Shown: positions 43,543 through 52,412 of the stretch, piece by piece
How positions within the stretch are numbered: the stretch's first letter is position 1
Layout of the letters: each line of letters begins with the position of its first letter
NCBI GenBank assembly: GCA_963930185.1
Contig: CAWVLT010000064.1
Span: forward strand, 38,047-102,046
DNA length: 64,000 nt
Direction of reading: 5' to 3'
Source of the DNA: JAGZEG01 sp963930185
GTDB lineage: Bacteria; Actinomycetota; Coriobacteriia; Coriobacteriales; UMGS124
Notes under the pieces: model-generated
Database searches by the model: none
What the model was told of the DNA's origin: nothing
The model's input: the letters and a program-made list of their open reading frames with translations, nothing else
Made by a program: the position numbers and the translations under genes

Positions 43543-43989
43543 GACGTACCCCTTTACGTAGTGGGATCGCATCGCCCAGGTCATCGGTGCCCAGGCACGA
43601 GCTCCACTATGGCCGCCAACCCCTGCGTTTGCCTACGAACGGCGCGGTTTGTTCGCGTGGGGAAATACAAACGGGGAGCAAACGGTATGCAAACGCGCGA
43701 ATGCGAGGCGTTTGTTGACAGCGTCGCACGGTGTTTGAACAGCGGTTTTGATGGTGCGGATTCCGTTTAGGCGCGGTCGAACGTAAGAGCCAGGCTCCTC
43801 GAGCGAACTGTCAGCTATCCCCTGAAGCCCTCGAACAGGTCGACGACCTGCTGCCGATAAATTGCGGCAGGCTAAGAAGTCAGTACCATAATTATGGCAT
43901 CATTCTCATCCAAGATGCCAGGTTGCTGTAACACCCTCGACCCCCGCGCTCATGCAACCGCTTTGGGCAGGTTTCTCTGTACCTAACGC
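43543..43989. other. Regulatory region upstream of the Tat flavoprotein
   Basis: About 447 bp without a convincing gene. The part near the flavoprotein holds the CAAACG box array; the distal part is AT-richer and holds a perfect 12-bp palindrome CCATAATTATGG at 43886-43897. A short frame on the minus strand (AIYRQQVVDLFEGFRG, about 43803-43850) could be a gene remnant. Confidence 0.5.
43626..43714 (-). promoter_or_regulatory. CAAACG box array upstream of the Tat flavoprotein
   Basis: CAAACG occurs at 43668, 43679 and 43690, exactly 11 bp apart. The inverted form CGTTTG is at 43626 and 43709, with near copies GGTTTG at 43646 and TGTTTG at about 43732. Spacing of one helical turn suggests cooperative binding on one DNA face. 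It lies 85-170 bp upstream of the flavoprotein start. Confidence 0.6.
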
Positions 43990-44877
43990 CTATAGGCTCC
44001 CCGTGCGGCGCACGCGCTCGAGCTCGTCGTCGCTCAGCCGCTCGACCCGCGTGACGCGCAGACGCTGACACACTCGGCGCAGACCACCCGAAGGGCACTC
44101 GTCCCCACGGCCATCGGCCCGTTCGCCTTCCCCCGCCACGCGCTCCACCGTGAAGTACACCGCCACCGCACGCCCCGGCTCGGTGCCCAGGGGCACCCAG
44201 AACTCCCGCGCCTCCTGGCCCCTGCGCGTGTAGGCAGGGCGCGGGTCCTGGCGTAGCAGCTGGACAAGCCCCTCGCGCAGCTCGGGTGGCACCTTGGCCA
44301 TCTGCTCGGCCGGCACGTCCACCTGGCTGATCTCCGGCCAGCTCACGTTCTGCGTCCAGCCGGCGCGCGCGTCGGGGTGGGCGTCCACGTACGGCAGGTA
44401 GGGCTTGATGTCATAGATAGGCGTTCCGTCTACCATGTCGGCACCCGTCACGCGCAGAAGCGGACCCTGCGAGCCATCCCGGTACCGCCCGCGCGGCTCG
44501 ACGCCCGTGAGGCGCACACAGGACAGGGCAAGCCCGTTGGGGCGGAAGCTCGAGCGCGTGGCGAACACGCCCTGGCGCGTCGTGCCGCCCAGGATGGGAG
44601 GGCGCACCGTCGGCGACCAGGCGGGCTGGCCGCACGCAACGTCTGACGCATCCGGCAGGCCGACCGCCGCCCTCCCGCCCCGCGCCGTGCGCTCGTTGTG
44701 CGAGAACGCCCAGATGAGCCACACGTAGTCGAAGTCCTCGAGCCCGCGAATCGCGTCGGGGTTGCGATAGGGCTCCTCGAACTCGACCGTCGCTTCTAGG
44801 GCGTCGACCAGGCCCGGCTGGCGCGGCACACCGAACTTGGTGGGATAGGCACTGTGGATTCTCGCTATCGCGTCCAT
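43990..44877 (-). CDS. trmO: tRNA m6t6A37 methyltransferase
   Basis: The 295-residue protein is a TsaA/TrmO-family enzyme, which adds a methyl group to t6A at position 37 of some tRNAs using S-adenosylmethionine. Motifs are IARIHSAYPTKFGVPRQ at the N-terminus, YVWLIWAFSHNE, GVFATRSSFRPNGLALSCV and YDIKPYLPYVD. The C-terminal domain (FWVPLGTEPGRAVAVYF) is present but has an acidic, low-complexity tail insertion (GEGERADGRGDE). The ATG at 44877 is chosen because family members begin a few residues before this motif; GAAAGGCGG lies upstream. Confidence 0.93.
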   Translation of the reverse strand: MDAIARIHSAYPTKFGVPRQPGLVDALEATVEFEEPYRNPDAIRGLEDFDYVWLIWAFSHNERTARGGRAAVGLPDASDVACGQPAWSPTVRPPILGGTTRQGVFATRSSFRPNGLALSCVRLTGVEPRGRYRDGSQGPLLRVTGADMVDGTPIYDIKPYLPYVDAHPDARAGWTQNVSWPEISQVDVPAEQMAKVPPELREGLVQLLRQDPRPAYTRRGQEAREFWVPLGTEPGRAVAVYFTVERVAGEGERADGRGDECPSGGLRRVCQRLRVTRVERLSDDELERVRRTGSL

Positions 44878-45028
44878 TCGTTGACCGCCGCCTTTCCGGG
44901 AGAGAGTACCATCACGCACGCAGATCGTCGCGCCGACCCCGGCCGAGCCTCACCGCCGGCAGGCCACTGCGCTCGTCTTCGCGCAACCGATGCGTGTCAG
45001 TGTACCAATCTAGCCGAGAAGGAGGCCC

Positions 45029-46018
45029 ATGGGCGAGATCGTCAGCCAGATATTCGTGTTGTTCCTCATCGCGTGCACCGGGCTGCTCGCCGCCAAGCTG
45101 GGCTATCTCGACGACCGCACCACCAACGGCCTCAACAGACTGGTGTTGAGCTTCTTCGTCCCCTGCATGGTGATCTCCTCGGCCACGGGCGGCGCCGTCT
45201 CGTACGGGCACGACACGGTGGTGCTTGCCCTTGCGTGCTCGGCGGCTCTCTATGTGGTGCTGCCGGCCATAGCCTGGCTGCTCAACGTGGCGTTTCGCCT
45301 GCCCAGGGAGAAGCGGGCGCTGGGGCTGATCATGACCACGTGCGGCAACGTGGGCTTCATGGGCTACCCGGTGGTGCAGGCGTTCTTTGGCCAGGAGGCG
45401 CTGTTCCTCAACAGCCTCTTCATCATGTTCCAGGCCATCCCGCTCTACGTGGGCTCGGCGATCCTGCTGCCGCAGGCGCGGGCCGACGAGGCCGTGCCCG
45501 GCGAGATCGCCGACGGGCAGGGGCCGGACGGACGCGCCCCCGCAAAGGCACGCCGCCGCATCCGCCTCTCCCCGCGCGACGTGATCAACCCTGCCATGGT
45601 CGCCAGCGTGCTGGCGCTCGTCCTGTTCTTCGCGGGCATCCAGCTGCCCGGCTTTCTGGCCGACACGCTCTCGCAGCTCGGAGGGGTCACGGCACCGCTT
45701 GCCATGATGCTCATGGGCGCAAGCCTGGCCTCAATCGACCTCAAAAGTCTGGCCCTGGACTGGAGGCTTCACCTCTACGCGCTGGTCAAGCAGCTGGTGA
45801 TTCCGCTCGTGGTGTGGTTTGCCCTGAGCCCGGTATTCCCCGACCCGCTGCTGCTAGGCGTGCTCGTGGTGGTGCTGGCCATGCCGGTGGCCGCCATGAT
45901 CGTGGTGTTGGCGTACCAGTACCACGCCGACGCGCAGTTCGCCGCCCGGGGAATTGTGGCGACGACGCTCTGGTCGTTTCTGATACTGCCGGTGCTCGGG
46001 ATCGTGATAGCATCGTAG
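45029..46018 (+). CDS. AEC-family transporter
   Basis: The 329-residue protein has about ten hydrophobic helices and matches the auxin-efflux-carrier family: GYLDDRTTNGLNRLVL near the N-terminus, TCGNVGFMGYPVV, and LSQLGGVTAPLAMMLMGASL in the second half. Such proteins export or take up organic acids or amino acids. An Asp/Gly/Ala/Arg-rich cytosolic loop (about 152-185) divides the two halves. GAGAAGGAGG precedes the ATG. The DUF711 gene starts 46 nt downstream, probably in one operon. Confidence 0.88.
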   Translation: MGEIVSQIFVLFLIACTGLLAAKLGYLDDRTTNGLNRLVLSFFVPCMVISSATGGAVSYGHDTVVLALACSAALYVVLPAIAWLLNVAFRLPREKRALGLIMTTCGNVGFMGYPVVQAFFGQEALFLNSLFIMFQAIPLYVGSAILLPQARADEAVPGEIADGQGPDGRAPAKARRRIRLSPRDVINPAMVASVLALVLFFAGIQLPGFLADTLSQLGGVTAPLAMMLMGASLASIDLKSLALDWRLHLYALVKQLVIPLVVWFALSPVFPDPLLLGVLVVVLAMPVAAMIVVLAYQYHADAQFAARGIVATTLWSFLILPVLGIVIAS

Positions 46019-46064
46019 CATCGCATCCGTTGCCCGCTGCCGGCCCCGGCAAGAGAGGAGACCC

Positions 46065-47429
46065 ATGTCCATCACCCTGCAGGAGATCAGCGAGACCCTG
46101 TCGATGGTCTCGCAGCAGAACCTCGACGTGCGCACCATCACCATGGGCATCAACACCCTGGGCTGCATGGACGAGGACATAGACGCCATGGCCCGCAAGG
46201 TGTACGAGCGCCTTATCAGGGCCGCTGAGAACCTGGTGAGCGTAGCCAGCTCACTTGAGCGGGAGTACGGCATCCCCATCGTGAACAAGCGCATCTCGGT
46301 GACGCCCATGGCCATGCTCGCCTCGGCCACGCCCGCCTGCGACCTCACACCGCTCGCGCGGGCCCTGGACCGCGCTGCCGAGACGGTCGGTGTGGACTTC
46401 GTGGGTGGCTTCTCGGCCCTCGTCCAGAAGGGCATGGGCGACGCCGACCTGCGCCTCATCGACTGCATCCCCGAAGCCCTGGCCACCACGCAGCGCGTGT
46501 GCTCGAGCGTGAACCTGGCCAGCCTGCGCGCCGGCATCAACATGGACGCCGTGCTTAAGATGGCGCAGGTCATCAAGGCCACCGCCGAGCGCACCGTGGA
46601 CATCAACTGCTACGGGGCCGCCAAGCTCGTGGTGTTTGCCAACATGGTGGAGGACTCGCCCTTCATGGCGGGCGCCGTGCACGGCACGGGCGAGGGGGAC
46701 GAGGTCATCAACGTCGGCGTCTCCGGCCCCGGCGTCATGGCGGCGGCGCTCAAGCAGCTGCCTCCCGATGCGGACATGCAGACGGTGGCCGAGACCATCA
46801 AGGCCACCTCGTTCAAGATCACGCGCGTGGGCGAGCTCATGGCCCGCGAGGCGTCGCGTCGGCTGGGCGTGCAGATGGGCATCGTGGACCTCTCGCTTGC
46901 CCCCACCCCCGCCATCGGCGACTCGGTGGCGGAGATCCTGGAGATCATCGGCGTGGGGCAGTGCGGCGGCCCCGGCACCACGGCGGCTCTGGCCATGCTC
47001 AACGACGCGGTGAAGAAGGGCGGCGTCATGGCGAGCTCCAGCGTGGGCGGCCTGTCCGGCGCGTTCATCCCCGTGAGCGAGGACGCCGGCATGATCGCCG
47101 CCGCGCAGTCCGGGGCACTGTCCATCGAGAAGCTCGAGGCCATGACGTGCGTGTGCTCGGTGGGCCTGGACATGATCGCCGTGCCGGGCGATACCTCGGT
47201 GGAGGCCATCGCCGGCCTCATCGCCGACGAGATGGCCATCGGCGTCATCAACAACAAGACGACTGCGGTGCGCCTTATCCCCGCCATCGGCAAGAAGGTC
47301 GGCGACATGCTCGAGTTCGGCGGCCTCATGGGATCGGCGCCCGTCATGCCGCTCAACACGCACGCCGGTACCGTGTTCGTCCATCGCGGCGGACGCATGC
47401 CCGCGCCGCTCAACTCGCTGAAGAACTAG
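46065..47429 (+). CDS. PFL-like DUF711 (UPF0210) family protein
   Basis: The 454-residue protein matches UPF0210/DUF711 along its length: DVRTITMGINTLGCMD at the start, VDFVGGFSALVQKG, VEDSPFMAGAVHG, GVSGPGVMAAALK, and NTHAGTVFVHRGGRMPAPLNS at the end. The fold is related to the glycyl-radical/PFL superfamily, but no glycyl radical motif is seen and the reaction is unknown. Its usual neighbour, an ACT-domain UPF0237 protein, is absent. AGAGGAG precedes the ATG. A good terminator follows. Confidence 0.92.
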   Translation: MSITLQEISETLSMVSQQNLDVRTITMGINTLGCMDEDIDAMARKVYERLIRAAENLVSVASSLEREYGIPIVNKRISVTPMAMLASATPACDLTPLARALDRAAETVGVDFVGGFSALVQKGMGDADLRLIDCIPEALATTQRVCSSVNLASLRAGINMDAVLKMAQVIKATAERTVDINCYGAAKLVVFANMVEDSPFMAGAVHGTGEGDEVINVGVSGPGVMAAALKQLPPDADMQTVAETIKATSFKITRVGELMAREASRRLGVQMGIVDLSLAPTPAIGDSVAEILEIIGVGQCGGPGTTAALAMLNDAVKKGGVMASSSVGGLSGAFIPVSEDAGMIAAAQSGALSIEKLEAMTCVCSVGLDMIAVPGDTSVEAIAGLIADEMAIGVINNKTTAVRLIPAIGKKVGDMLEFGGLMGSAPVMPLNTHAGTVFVHRGGRMPAPLNSLKN

Positions 47430-47480
47430 CCAGCGAAACCGGCCAGGGAGAGAGACGCATCCGTCGCTCCCCTACCGACG

Positions 47481-47533
47481 GACGCCCGCCTGACCTCGCG
47501 CCATCACGCCGAGGACAGGCGGGCGTCTTGTTG
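47481..47533 (+). terminator. Terminator between DUF711 and nitroreductase genes
   Basis: A perfect 12-bp stem (GACGCCCGCCTG at 47481, CAGGCGGGCGTC at 47516) is followed by TTGTTGT. It probably serves both convergent genes. Confidence 0.8.
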
Positions 47534-47561
47534 TCTCGCGTCGCTGTTGACCGCGCGGCGC

Positions 47562-48095
47562 CTAGAACGACTCGCGGCTCACGATCTTGTCAAGCGCGCG
47601 GCGCTCGCCGTGCCTGGGGCCAGGGCCGGCGACCGGGCGGCCCACCATGAAAAGCTCGACCACCTGGTAGCTCTCGGGGAGGTTGAACCTCTCGCGCACC
47701 GCATGGGGGTCGAACGCCCCCACCCAGCAGCTGCCAAGCCCCAGGCTTGCGGCGGCGTTCTCCATGTTAGTGAGGGCGATCGCTGTGTCGATGTCGCCGA
47801 AGTCGCAGGTCTGAGGTCCGTGGTCCGCCGTCGGATGGCTCGAAACGTCATGATCGTACGCTGCGATGATAACCGTGGGCGCCCCGTAGCGGCACTTGGA
47901 GCACTCGTCGATCTTCGCCAGCCCCTCGGGGCTCTGGACCACGCACAGGCGCGTGGGCTGGTTGTTGCAGGCAGAGGGCGAGAGGCGCGACGCCTGCAGG
48001 ATCACGCCCAGCTCCTCCTCGGTGATCTGCTCGGGCGAAAACTCGCGGCACGAATAGCGCCCCTCCACCAGACCCAGGTAATCGTTGCTCGTCAT
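47562..48095 (-). CDS. Nitroreductase family protein
   Basis: The 177-residue FMN-binding protein has RYSCREFSPEQI near the N-terminus (flavin-phosphate ligands), ASRLSPSACNNQPTRL, and SLGLGSCWVGAFD. It probably reduces quinones, nitro groups or other small molecules with NAD(P)H. The C-terminal segment (VELFMVGRPVAGPGPR) is typical of the short single-domain group. The start at 48095 follows GGGAGC; a longer in-frame ATG at 48143 is less likely. Confidence 0.9.
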   Translation of the reverse strand: MTSNDYLGLVEGRYSCREFSPEQITEEELGVILQASRLSPSACNNQPTRLCVVQSPEGLAKIDECSKCRYGAPTVIIAAYDHDVSSHPTADHGPQTCDFGDIDTAIALTNMENAAASLGLGSCWVGAFDPHAVRERFNLPESYQVVELFMVGRPVAGPGPRHGERRALDKIVSRESF

Positions 48096-48397
48096 GACCT
48101 GCTCCCTTCGCAAGACGGACAGTTCACCTGAGAGTATTTCCAAGATGGCCGGCAGCTAGTCCGCCCCACAGTCCAACGGCATGCGGGGAAACGCCAGGCG
48201 CGGCCCACTCGTTCACACCGTTGCGTGGCCCCCAAAGCTTCTCGCCCGCGGCTTCTTGTGACCTCTCGGAATAGGCACGCGATCATTTTTCGTGCGCGGG
48301 CACCGCCAAGCGACCCGGCTCGCATGCTTTTGCGGTTCATATTCCTCTGGAGGCAACCGGGCGCCGCTGACATGACACCCAAGGCACCCGCCCGTCG
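48096..48397. other. Gap between nitroreductase and LysR genes
   Basis: About 300 bp. A short hairpin (GCACG and CGTGC flanking CGATCATTTTT, near 48278-48298) may end the LysR transcript. No gene or other element is seen. Confidence 0.4.
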
Positions 48398-49303
48398 CTA
48401 GATCACCCCACGCTCCCCCATTCCGCCCGGCAGGCTGCGCGCATAGTCGCAGATGCATCGGTACAGCTCGGTAGCGGCGGGCGACAGGCGCTTCTTGTCC
48501 ACGGCGGACAGGCCGATGACGCGGCACTCTTCGGGCTCCAGACGCAGCACCTGCAGATCGCCCTCCAGGCCCTTGGCCGTGAGCGTAGGCATGACCGAGA
48601 TGCCACGCCCGCATGCGACCATCGTCATGACCGAGGTGTCGTCAAGCACGTGACAGCTCGCATGGAAGCTCAGGCCGAACTTGGAGAAGAGCGCCTGAAC
48701 GTCGCTGTCCGAGCCTTCGCGCTGGATGACGAAGCGCTGCCCCTTCATCTCCTCGACGGTGATGCGTCCCGGCACCTCGGTGACAAAGTCGGGCGGCACG
48801 ATGCAGATGAGCGGGTCGCGATACAGCGGCTCAACGCGCAGGTCAGAGGTGCACGAGGTGGACAAAAAGCCAAAGTCCACGTCGCCCAGCTTGATCCAAC
48901 GGATGACGTCGTCATAGCCACCCTCGTAGATGTCGATGCGGATGTGAGGGTAGCGCTCACCGAAGATGCGGAAGATATCGGGCATCCAGTTGGTGCACAC
49001 GCTGTTGAAGATGCCCAGCCGCACCGTGCCACGCTCCAGCCCGTTGATCTGGTCGATGGCCTGTCTCAGCGCCTCCTCGTCATTGAGCAGCTGCTGGATG
49101 GTGACATACAGGTCGGCGCCGCACTGGGTCATGACCACGCCGTTACGCGTGCGGCTGAACAGCTTGAAGCCGACCTGCCGCTCGGCGTCGGCCACGGCAT
49201 GGCTCACGGCCGAGGGCGTCATGTGCAGGGCCTCGGCCGCCTTGATGAAGTTGCCCTGCTGCACGATGGCATGGAACACGCGACAGAACGTGAGCGTCAT
49301 CAT
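48398..49303 (-). CDS. LysR-family transcriptional regulator
   Basis: The 301-residue protein has an N-terminal winged helix-turn-helix (FCRVFHAIVQQGNFIKAAEAL, TPSAVSHAVADAERQVGFKLF) and a periplasmic-binding-like effector domain (GTVRLGIFNSVCTNWMP onward). A Cys-rich patch (STSCTSDL) lies in the effector domain. It is divergent from the acyl-CoA synthetase gene, and the shared gap holds a perfect inverted repeat, so it most likely regulates that gene and itself. CAGGAGG lies before the start. Confidence 0.93.
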   Translation of the reverse strand: MMTLTFCRVFHAIVQQGNFIKAAEALHMTPSAVSHAVADAERQVGFKLFSRTRNGVVMTQCGADLYVTIQQLLNDEEALRQAIDQINGLERGTVRLGIFNSVCTNWMPDIFRIFGERYPHIRIDIYEGGYDDVIRWIKLGDVDFGFLSTSCTSDLRVEPLYRDPLICIVPPDFVTEVPGRITVEEMKGQRFVIQREGSDSDVQALFSKFGLSFHASCHVLDDTSVMTMVACGRGISVMPTLTAKGLEGDLQVLRLEPEECRVIGLSAVDKKRLSPAATELYRCICDYARSLPGGMGERGVI

Positions 49304-49337
49304 CGCGACGTGACCTCCTGATCCTCCAATACATGAG

Positions 49338-49356
49338 ATGTGTTCATGTTACACAT
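49338..49356. promoter_or_regulatory. Probable LysR operator
   Basis: ATGTGT-N7-ACACAT is a perfect 6-bp inverted repeat in the 189-bp divergent gap, 35-53 bp upstream of the LysR start. This fits a LysR-type binding site. Confidence 0.55.
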
Positions 49357-49492
49357 GAAGAGGTTGAGTTTGCGTTCATCCTGAAAAGCACTAGGCTATC
49401 TTCAACAAATGAACCAGCACCGCGCGAGGCATCAGCAGCCACGCGTCACGCACAGGCGAATCTGACGACGAATGAGCCGGGAGATGGAAAGC

Positions 49493-51214
49493 ATGCCCAT
49501 TATCGAGCGTTTCGTGCCACGCACGGAGTTTGCGAGCTACGAGGACTTCAAGGCGAACTTTGCCATCGACGTCCCCAACAACTTTGACTTCGCGCGTGAC
49601 GTCGTGGACGCATGGGCCCAGATCGACCCGGGCAAGCGGGCATTGGTGTACTGCACTGACGAGGAGGGCAGCGAGCGCACGTTCTCGTTCGGCGACATCT
49701 CCGAGCTGTCCAAGCGCGCCGCCGGCTGGCTCGTCGCGCACGGCATCGGACGCGGGGACCGCGTCCTCACACTGGCCCGCCGGCGCTGGGAGTATTGGGT
49801 CATCGCCGTGGCCCTGTGCCGCATCGGCGCGGTGCCCGTGCCCTGCTCCATCCAGATGACCACCAAGGACATCGTCTACCGCGTGCAAGCGGCCAAGGTA
49901 AAGATGATCCTGGCGCTTGACGACGACTTCGTGCTGAGCCAGCTTGAGGGCGTGACCGAGGAATGCCCCACGCTGCAAACGATCGCCCTCATCGGCGACA
50001 AGCACGAGCATTCGTGGCCGGCCCCGGACAGCGGCGCAAGCACGCCGTCCGCGCCGACCTCCTCCCTCTATCCCTCGTTCACCCATGAGTTCGCCGCATG
50101 CGAGCCGTGGGAAGGCGCGACCGACGCCACTAACGACGACGAGATGATCGTCTACTTCACCTCGGGAACCACCGGCTACCCCAAGATGGCCGTGCACAAC
50201 CGCACCTACCCGCTGGGACACATCGTCACCGCCCGCTACATGCAGTGCTGCGAGGACGGTGGCCTGCACCTGACGCAGACCGACTCGGGCTGGGCCAAGT
50301 TCGGGTGGGGCAACATCTATGGGCAGTGGATCTGCGGCAGCGCCATCCTGGGATACGACCCGGTGCGCTTTGACACGCATAGGATGATGGCCGTCCTGGA
50401 GAAGTACCGCCCCACCACCCTGTGCATCCCGCCCACGATGTATCGCTTCCTGCTGCACGACGGCTTGCAGCGGCGCCACGTGGAGAGCGTCCACTGGTTC
50501 GCCACCGCAGGCGAGCCCCTCTCCGGCGAGGTGAACCGCGCATTCGAGCAGCTCACGGGACACCCCATCCACGAGGGCTACGGCCAGAGCGAGGGTACGC
50601 CCATCACCTGCGGCTGGCCCTGGCTCGAGGTGCGCCCCTCCTCGATGGGCAAGCCCTCCCCCCTTTACGACGTGCTGCTCGTGAACGCCGAGGGCCAGCC
50701 CGTGCGACGCGGGGAGACGGGCGAGGTGGTCATTCGCATGACGGCAGGCAAGCACCACCTGGGCCTGCATGACTACTACTACCGCGACGGCGAGCTCATC
50801 GACCCCGTGAACGACGGCCTCTACCACACCGGTGACACCGCCTATCAGGACGAGGACGGTTATTTCTGGTACGTGGGACGCACCGACGACATGATCAAGT
50901 GCTCGGGCTACCGCATCGGCCCGTTCGAAATCGAGAGCGTGCTCAACACCCACCCCGCCGTGCGCGAGAGCGCCATCGTGGGCGCGCCCGACCCCATCCG
51001 CGGCCAGGTGGTGTGCGCCGTGCTCACGCTGCGCGAGGGCTTTGAGCCCAGCGACGCGCTCACCCGCGAGCTGCAGCAGTACGTCAAGCACAACACGGCG
51101 CCCTACAAGTACCCGCGCAGGGTGGTCTACCTCGACGAGCTGCCCAAGACCACGAGCGGCAAGATCATCCGCCGCCAGGCCAAGGAGCGAGCGGCGCTCA
51201 AGCTGGGGGCGTAG
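49493..51214 (+). CDS. AMP-dependent acyl-CoA synthetase (medium-chain type)
   Basis: The 573-residue adenylate-forming enzyme activates a carboxylic acid with ATP and joins it to CoA. Motifs are YFTSGTTGYPKM (residues about 221-232), EGYGQSEGTPIT (A5), YHTGDTAYQDEDGYFWYVGRTDD (A7-A8 region), CSGYRIGPFEIESVL, and the catalytic Lys in TTSGKIIRRQ near the C-terminus. It is closest to acetyl- or butyryl-type medium-chain synthetases. The start at 49493 is preferred because GGGAG lies 9 nt upstream; ATGs at 49472 and 49484 are alternatives. It is likely controlled by the divergent LysR protein. Confidence 0.92.
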   Translation: MPIIERFVPRTEFASYEDFKANFAIDVPNNFDFARDVVDAWAQIDPGKRALVYCTDEEGSERTFSFGDISELSKRAAGWLVAHGIGRGDRVLTLARRRWEYWVIAVALCRIGAVPVPCSIQMTTKDIVYRVQAAKVKMILALDDDFVLSQLEGVTEECPTLQTIALIGDKHEHSWPAPDSGASTPSAPTSSLYPSFTHEFAACEPWEGATDATNDDEMIVYFTSGTTGYPKMAVHNRTYPLGHIVTARYMQCCEDGGLHLTQTDSGWAKFGWGNIYGQWICGSAILGYDPVRFDTHRMMAVLEKYRPTTLCIPPTMYRFLLHDGLQRRHVESVHWFATAGEPLSGEVNRAFEQLTGHPIHEGYGQSEGTPITCGWPWLEVRPSSMGKPSPLYDVLLVNAEGQPVRRGETGEVVIRMTAGKHHLGLHDYYYRDGELIDPVNDGLYHTGDTAYQDEDGYFWYVGRTDDMIKCSGYRIGPFEIESVLNTHPAVRESAIVGAPDPIRGQVVCAVLTLREGFEPSDALTRELQQYVKHNTAPYKYPRRVVYLDELPKTTSGKIIRRQAKERAALKLGA

Positions 51215-51230
51215 GGCTTGCAACGCACGA

Positions 51231-51268
51231 GGCAAGACGGGCATAGCGCGGCGCCAGCCAATGTTCGC
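51231..51268. repeat. Two 19-bp repeat units related to those at 39543
   Basis: GGCAAGACGGGCATAGCGC (51231) and GGCGCCAGCCAATGTTCGC (51250) follow the synthetase stop. The first matches the 39561 unit closely. A perfect 8-bp hairpin (GAACGCTC/GAGCGTTC) lies at 51271-51290. Confidence 0.45.
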
Positions 51269-51292
51269 AGGAACGCTCGAGGGAGCGTTCGA

Positions 51293-51360
51293 AGAATCCT
51301 CGTTTTCAGTCATTTCCGACCCCGAGGAGCGGGAAAAGCGACCTGAAACGAGGATTCTTT
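51293..51360. repeat. Long hairpin, copy 3 of the dispersed 3'-end element
   Basis: AGAATCCTCGTTTTCAG (51293-51309) pairs with CTGAAACGAGGATTCT (51343-51358) with one bulge. The inner part (CATTTCC and GGGAAAAG) resembles the A/T core of the other two copies. TTT follows on the plus strand. It probably terminates the acyl-CoA synthetase transcript. Confidence 0.6.
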
Positions 51361-51399
51361 CTGCGCACCGCGCCTCTTCTCTTCATTCGCCCTAGGTCG

Positions 51400-52362
51400 T
51401 CACGGCGATTGCAGCGCACCGGGAGCGGCGTGTTGGACGAGGGACTCTGACAGGCCGTGGCGTACCTCGCGATTGGGGACACCCAGCGTGTAGGCGCGCC
51501 GACGAGGGTCATACCCCTTGGTGGTGAGGTATCCTGCCTGGTAGAGCATGGGCAGCGGCGTGTCCAGACGCTCGGCAGGGGCGTCAAACGACGTCTCGCG
51601 CGCCGTGCAGCCGTCGACCGATGCGATGTCCCAATGATGCCGCTGGAGCAGTGAGATCAAAAACGTCGGCGTGCCCGACCCAAACCAGTACGACTCGATG
51701 CGACCGTTGGCCAGGGCGCTGATGAGGCTGAACGGATTGTAGATGTCGGGAGAGTCTGCCGTAAAGTGATAGCCGTCATAGTGCTCCTTGAGCTGGGCAA
51801 GCGCCGCGTCGCGACCCACCCCCAGCTTGAAGGCAAACTCATCGAGGCAGGCCCCCATCTCTTCGAGTAGCTCCTGCTCGCTTATGCCGCAGATCGCGGC
51901 ATAGTGGGGGTTCATGCTGATGTTCTGCAGGTTGTTGAGCTCGCTGAACTTGGTGATGCCCGTGAGGAACACAAAGCGCAGCCACTCGTCGCACGCCTTA
52001 AGCGGGGCATAGAAGCCGCGCATGACCTCGCGAAACTCCTGGAGCTTCCCGTCATCGTGCGTGACGTTGAGCAGGGGCGCGTCGTACTCGTCGGCCAGAA
52101 CCACAACCTGCTGACCCGACTGGTCATGCGCGCGCTTGATGAGATCGTAAAGACGCGAGCCAAGGTCATCAAAGCGCCCATCACGTCCAAAGGTGCTCTC
52201 AAGCCTAAGAAGCACAGCATCGAGCATCGCCCTCAGCTCGTCGACATCGGTCGTCTTGATCGTGCTGAGGTCGAGGCGCAGCACGGGATGACCCTCCCAC
52301 TGCGTCTCGAGACTCCCGATCTCCAGTCCAGCTGCCTGCACCATTTCTTGCCAACACGCCAC
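51400..52362 (-). pseudogene. Truncated AAA-ATPase-like/PD-(D/E)XK (DUF1703-type) gene
   Basis: The readable frame (320 codons from a GTG at 52362) matches the middle of proteins of about 500-550 residues: VLRLDLSTIKT, VVVLADEYDAPLLN (Walker B), FVFLTGITKFSELNNL, NPHYAAICGISEQEL, YDGYHFTADSPDIYNPFSL, ESYWFGSGTPTFLI and YLTTKGYDPRRRAYTLGVPN. The N-terminal part with the Walker A motif is missing, with a stop just upstream. The C-terminal nuclease domain is missing too. Both ends are therefore lost and the product cannot be active as an ATPase. Such genes are usually multicopy in gut anaerobes. Confidence 0.75.
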
Positions 52363-52412
52363 TCGTCACCAGTGCCTGAAACATCGCTAATAGTTTTGAA
52401 GTATAGCGAAGC

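Noticed and set aside
41923..43770. A 615-codon plus-strand open frame opposite the Tat flavoprotein
   Set aside because: Antisense shadow of a conserved gene, with low-complexity Val/Leu/Gly/His content.
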